A stretch of DNA of 64,000 nucleotides from CAIPBY01 sp041671305 (GTDB taxonomy: Bacteria; Patescibacteriota; Patescibacteriia; 2-01-FULL-39-33), in contig JBAZBX010000001.1 in the NCBI GenBank assembly GCA_041671305.1, positions 1 through 64,000 of the forward strand, given 5' to 3'. A program made the position numbers and the translations under genes. The notes below the pieces were generated by a model that ran no database searches, had not been told where the DNA came from, and saw only the letters and a list, made by a program, of their open reading frames with translations. Shown piece by piece: positions 61,634 to 64,000 of this stretch. How positions within the stretch are numbered: position 1 is the first letter of the stretch; every line of letters begins with the position of its first letter.

Positions 61634-62990
61634 TCAAATTATACCCTTCGGGAGTATCTTCAATAATATATCCGAGTTTATTTATCTCATCTCTTAACTC
61701 ATCAGATTTCTTAAAATCCTTGGACTTCTTCGCTTCTATTCTCTGTTCGGCTAGATCAGTTACTTTTTGAGGGATTTCTTCTATCTCAATTTTATCCAAA
61801 TTTAATCCTAAAACTCTATCAAAATCCAAAAGTGTGGCTTTCTTGTCTTCGTCGGCAATATCGCTTTTTATAACCTCCCAAACCAAGGCCATCACCTGTG
61901 GCATCGCCAAATCATCATTTATTAATCCAATAAATTTATTCTGAAATTCTTTATTAATTTTTCCTACCTTATCAATTCCCGCTACAAAATCATTCAACTT
62001 CATTCTGGCTGTCTTGGCGCCTTCAAGCCCTGCCCAAGTGAAGTTCAATTGGCTACGATAATGCGATGTTAAAAATAAATATCTTAAATCAAGAGCCACG
62101 AAGCCTTTTTCTTCCAAATCCTGCAACCGATAAAAATTATTTTTTGACTTGCTCATTTTTTCACCTTCAACCATCAAAAATCTAGTGTGAAACCAATAAT
62201 CAACAAACTTGACCCCATTAGCGCACTCGCTTTGAGCAATTTCACATTCATGATGCGGAAAAATATTATCCTCACCGCCAGTATGAACATCAAAGGTTTT
62301 TCCCAAATACTTCATGGACATAGCACTACATTCAATATGCCAACCAGGAAATCCTTTATGGCCGAATGCATCCCACTCCATCTGTCTTTTTTCACCCTCA
62401 GCTGAAAATTTCCATAATGCAAAATCGGTTGGATTTTTCTTTTCCGGATTAATCTCCACTCTGGCGCCTTCTTTCAATTTATCCAAAGTATTGCCAGATA
62501 ATTGGCCATATTGTGAAAACTTACTAGTATCAAAATAAATACCGTCGGATGTTTGATATCCATAACCCTTATCAATCAAGACTTGGACTAATTCAATCAT
62601 TTCTTGAATGTGATCAGTCGCCTTGCAAATTACATTCGGTTCCAAAAAATTCAACTTTTTTCTATTGGCCAAATAAATCTCAGTAAAATATTCAGCAATT
62701 TCATGAGCGCTTTTACCGCCAGCTTTGGCCGCTTTTTCCAATTTATCCTCACCTGTATCGCCATCAGAAGTTAAGTGCCCCACATCGGTAATATTCATTA
62801 CGTGCCCAACATTATATCCGCTATATTCAAAGACACGACGCAAAATATCGGAATTAAAATAATTCCAAGCGTGCCCCAAATGATCATAGCTATAAACGGT
62901 CGGACCGCAAGTATACATGCCAACCTGGCCTTTTTTGAGCGGTTTAAAGTCTTCTTTCTTTCTACTTAAGGTATTGTAAATCTGAAGCAT
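61623..62990 (-). CDS. cysS: cysteinyl-tRNA synthetase
   Basis: Class I aminoacyl-tRNA synthetase, 455 residues. CGPTVYSYDHLGHAWNY is the HIGH region with zinc Cys, GWHIECSAMS and HHECEIAQSE complete the zinc/active-site set, and GEKMSKSKNNF is KMSKS. The C-terminal helical anticodon domain ends with KSDELRDEINKLGYIIEDT, the usual late motif. No SD. The 3' end overlaps the terminator of the opposite small gene. Confidence 0.97.
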   Translation of the reverse strand: MLQIYNTLSRKKEDFKPLKKGQVGMYTCGPTVYSYDHLGHAWNYFNSDILRRVFEYSGYNVGHVMNITDVGHLTSDGDTGEDKLEKAAKAGGKSAHEIAEYFTEIYLANRKKLNFLEPNVICKATDHIQEMIELVQVLIDKGYGYQTSDGIYFDTSKFSQYGQLSGNTLDKLKEGARVEINPEKKNPTDFALWKFSAEGEKRQMEWDAFGHKGFPGWHIECSAMSMKYLGKTFDVHTGGEDNIFPHHECEIAQSECANGVKFVDYWFHTRFLMVEGEKMSKSKNNFYRLQDLEEKGFVALDLRYLFLTSHYRSQLNFTWAGLEGAKTARMKLNDFVAGIDKVGKINKEFQNKFIGLINDDLAMPQVMALVWEVIKSDIADEDKKATLLDFDRVLGLNLDKIEIEEIPQKVTDLAEQRIEAKKSKDFKKSDELRDEINKLGYIIEDTPEGYNLKKK

Positions 62991-63051
62991 ATTTGATTTT
63001 TATTAATTAAACTAATTTTAGAATTTTTTGGGCTTTTTGGCAAGTTTTGTC

Positions 63052-63100
63052 AAATAAAAAGAAGGCTTGAGTAAGGATTATCGTCTCCAATACTCAAGCC
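63052..63100 (-). terminator. terminator of the zinc-ribbon-like small gene
   Basis: Perfect 10-bp stem GGCTTGAGTA / TACTCAAGCC followed on the minus strand by TTCTTTTTATTT. Confidence 0.8.
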
Positions 63101-63131
63101 TCAAAAAGGGGGCTACCAGCGGATTATCCAC

Positions 63132-63512
63132 CTACCTCACTGCCAGCTCGTGAGCCGGCCGTTGTGCTTTGTGATACATCCCAGTCATCACCTTCTCTCC
63201 GTCCGTCAAGCTGCACACAGCACACAGCACATACTTCGGGAAAATTTGACTTCCCCTGAATTGTCCACACGCATCACAAAGTTCCATTGCAGCCCGAAGA
63301 TTGGCCTGAGCATGCTCCTTTGCTCCCTCCGAGCCAAATTCAACTATCCACTGAGCTGCCCGACGCAACCGAGAGTTATTGATACAGGGATCTTCAACGC
63401 CGTCCCTGTCCGGACTATTCAATAGCTCCTCCGCCTTGTCCAAACAACCAAGAACTCCGCGCGCGTCTTGAATGCGCTTCTGTTTCTCATCACAACAAAC
63501 CAACTCCGACAT
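63132..63512 (-). CDS. orphan GC-rich gene with two CxxC pairs
   Basis: 126 residues; GGAAGGAG lies nine bases before the ATG. The first two thirds are helical (KRIQDARGVLGCLDKAEELL, NSRLRRAAQWIVEFGSEGAK, HAQANLRAAMEL). The end has CDACGQ and CAVCSL, two CxxC pairs about 16 residues apart, that could form a zinc ribbon. Extra Cys pairs near the N-terminus (LVCCDE, PCINN) are present. Own promoter with a leader of about 190 nt and own terminator. No family recognised. Confidence 0.6.
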   Translation of the reverse strand: MSELVCCDEKQKRIQDARGVLGCLDKAEELLNSPDRDGVEDPCINNSRLRRAAQWIVEFGSEGAKEHAQANLRAAMELCDACGQFRGSQIFPKYVLCAVCSLTDGEKVMTGMYHKAQRPAHELAVR

Positions 63513-63709
63513 GTTTCATTCTCCTTCCAACGTCTGAACCCTAAAATGTACGACACAAAACAAAAAATCAGCTCCGACCGACAGGGTGGGCTGACTGACT
63601 CTCTTATCTAAATTCTTCTAGACAACGTCAATACTTCCACCCCTGGGCAAGAGTAGCAACAAGCCTAACAAATTTTGAGTGAAAGTTTTATTCATATACT
63701 TATATAAGT

Positions 63710-63737
63710 ATAATAGCAAATATATCAGAAAAGTCAA
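63710..63737 (-). promoter_or_regulatory. promoter of the 63132-63512 gene
   Basis: Minus strand TTGACT (63737-63732), 16-bp spacer, TATTAT (63715-63710). Confidence 0.55.
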
Positions 63738-63756
63738 ATACCTTCTTTATCTCAAA

Positions 63757-63960
63757 GCCACTTTTCTAGAAAAGTGGCGCAAAAGTCGCAAGCAGACAAA
63801 ATCATGGCCAAATTTTCTCTGCATTCGCTAAGCCACATGCGCCACTGCTGTGGCTATATGTTGGCTTTTAACGCTCATGCTTAGAGAAAATTGGCACCCG
63901 CCCGAACGTACCGTTCGGTACGGGCGGGCAATATTTTGTAATGCTTGCATGGGTGCAGAA
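63757..63960. repeat. hairpin-rich repeat tract at the window end
   Basis: CCACTTTTCTAGAAAAGTGG is a perfect palindrome; GTCGCAAGCAGAC recalls the TTGTCGCAAGC block of the 21335 and 26555 repeats. AATTTTCTCT..AGAGAAAATT and a CCCGCCCG...CGGGCGGG hairpin follow. No ORF in 63513-64000. Confidence 0.55.
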
Positions 63961-64000
63961 AGTTGAATTTGAATAAAAACCCGCACCCTAAATCGATGGG

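Noticed and set aside
1..64000. CRISPR array or recoded genetic code
   Set aside because: No regularly spaced direct repeats were found, and TGA acts as a stop (for example for the first radical SAM gene), with no gene requiring read-through.

Overview
The window reads as a chromosomal segment of a Candidatus Patescibacteria (CPR) bacterium, most likely Parcubacteria-like. This placement is inferred from gene content. The signs are DUF4012 and DUF11-like surface proteins, a stand-alone VirD4/TraG-like ATPase, ADP-forming acetate-CoA ligase plus pyruvate phosphate dikinase as energy genes, orphan phosphohistidine-swivel proteins, and many AT-rich genes without Shine-Dalgarno (SD) sites, some apparently leaderless. 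The standard genetic code is used (TGA is a stop). No rRNA gene or CRISPR array was seen.

Layout. 1-2119: ABC transporter ATPase (cut by the window edge), queuosine-precursor transporter behind an attenuator-like leader, and a CofE-like ligase. 2194-4338: GC-rich lipoprotein and a Cys-rich small protein. 4497-10114: ppdK, a PfkB-family kinase and tgt. 10114-20041: surface block with DUF11-like and DUF4012 proteins, three GT4 glycosyltransferases and a polyprenyl-phosphate sugar transferase. 20078-20769: an unidentified structured RNA divergent from rnpB. 20882-30803: RNase H-like protein, recJ, sugar nucleotidyltransferase, lepA, HD protein, murJ and acetate-CoA ligase. 30968-36500: surface protein, MEMO-like protein and two swivel-domain paralogs. 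36663-39871: a methyltransferase followed by a compact peptide-modification (RiPP) cluster made of a 31-residue precursor, a PqqD-like recognition protein and two radical SAM/SPASM enzymes. 40108-47545: Nramp transporter, HI0933 flavoprotein, third swivel paralog, DUF218-like protein and ABC-F ATPase. 47686-48137: a second structured RNA candidate. 48595-51825: a small integrative element in the 3' end of a tRNA-Gln gene. 51919-64000: GIY-YIG protein, dnaX, orphan GC-rich genes, VirD4-like ATPase, corA-like gene, dus and cysS.

Two populations of genes are visible. Core genes are AT-rich and mostly start without an SD. A scattered set of small GC-rich genes, and the RiPP genes, have clear AGGAG/GGAGG sites. 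Several of these also have consensus promoters with 16-17 bp spacers and their own terminators. They look like a separately regulated or acquired layer.

The strongest candidates for new biology are: the RiPP cluster at 37437-39871; the tRNA-Gln element, whose attL, attR and attP-like sequences can all be read and whose recombinase would change its C-terminus on integration; a 267-bp tract upstream of that recombinase built almost entirely from inverted copies of the element's own segments; two structured RNAs; and a palindromic repeat that has entered coding genes, adding 30 in-frame codons to dus.
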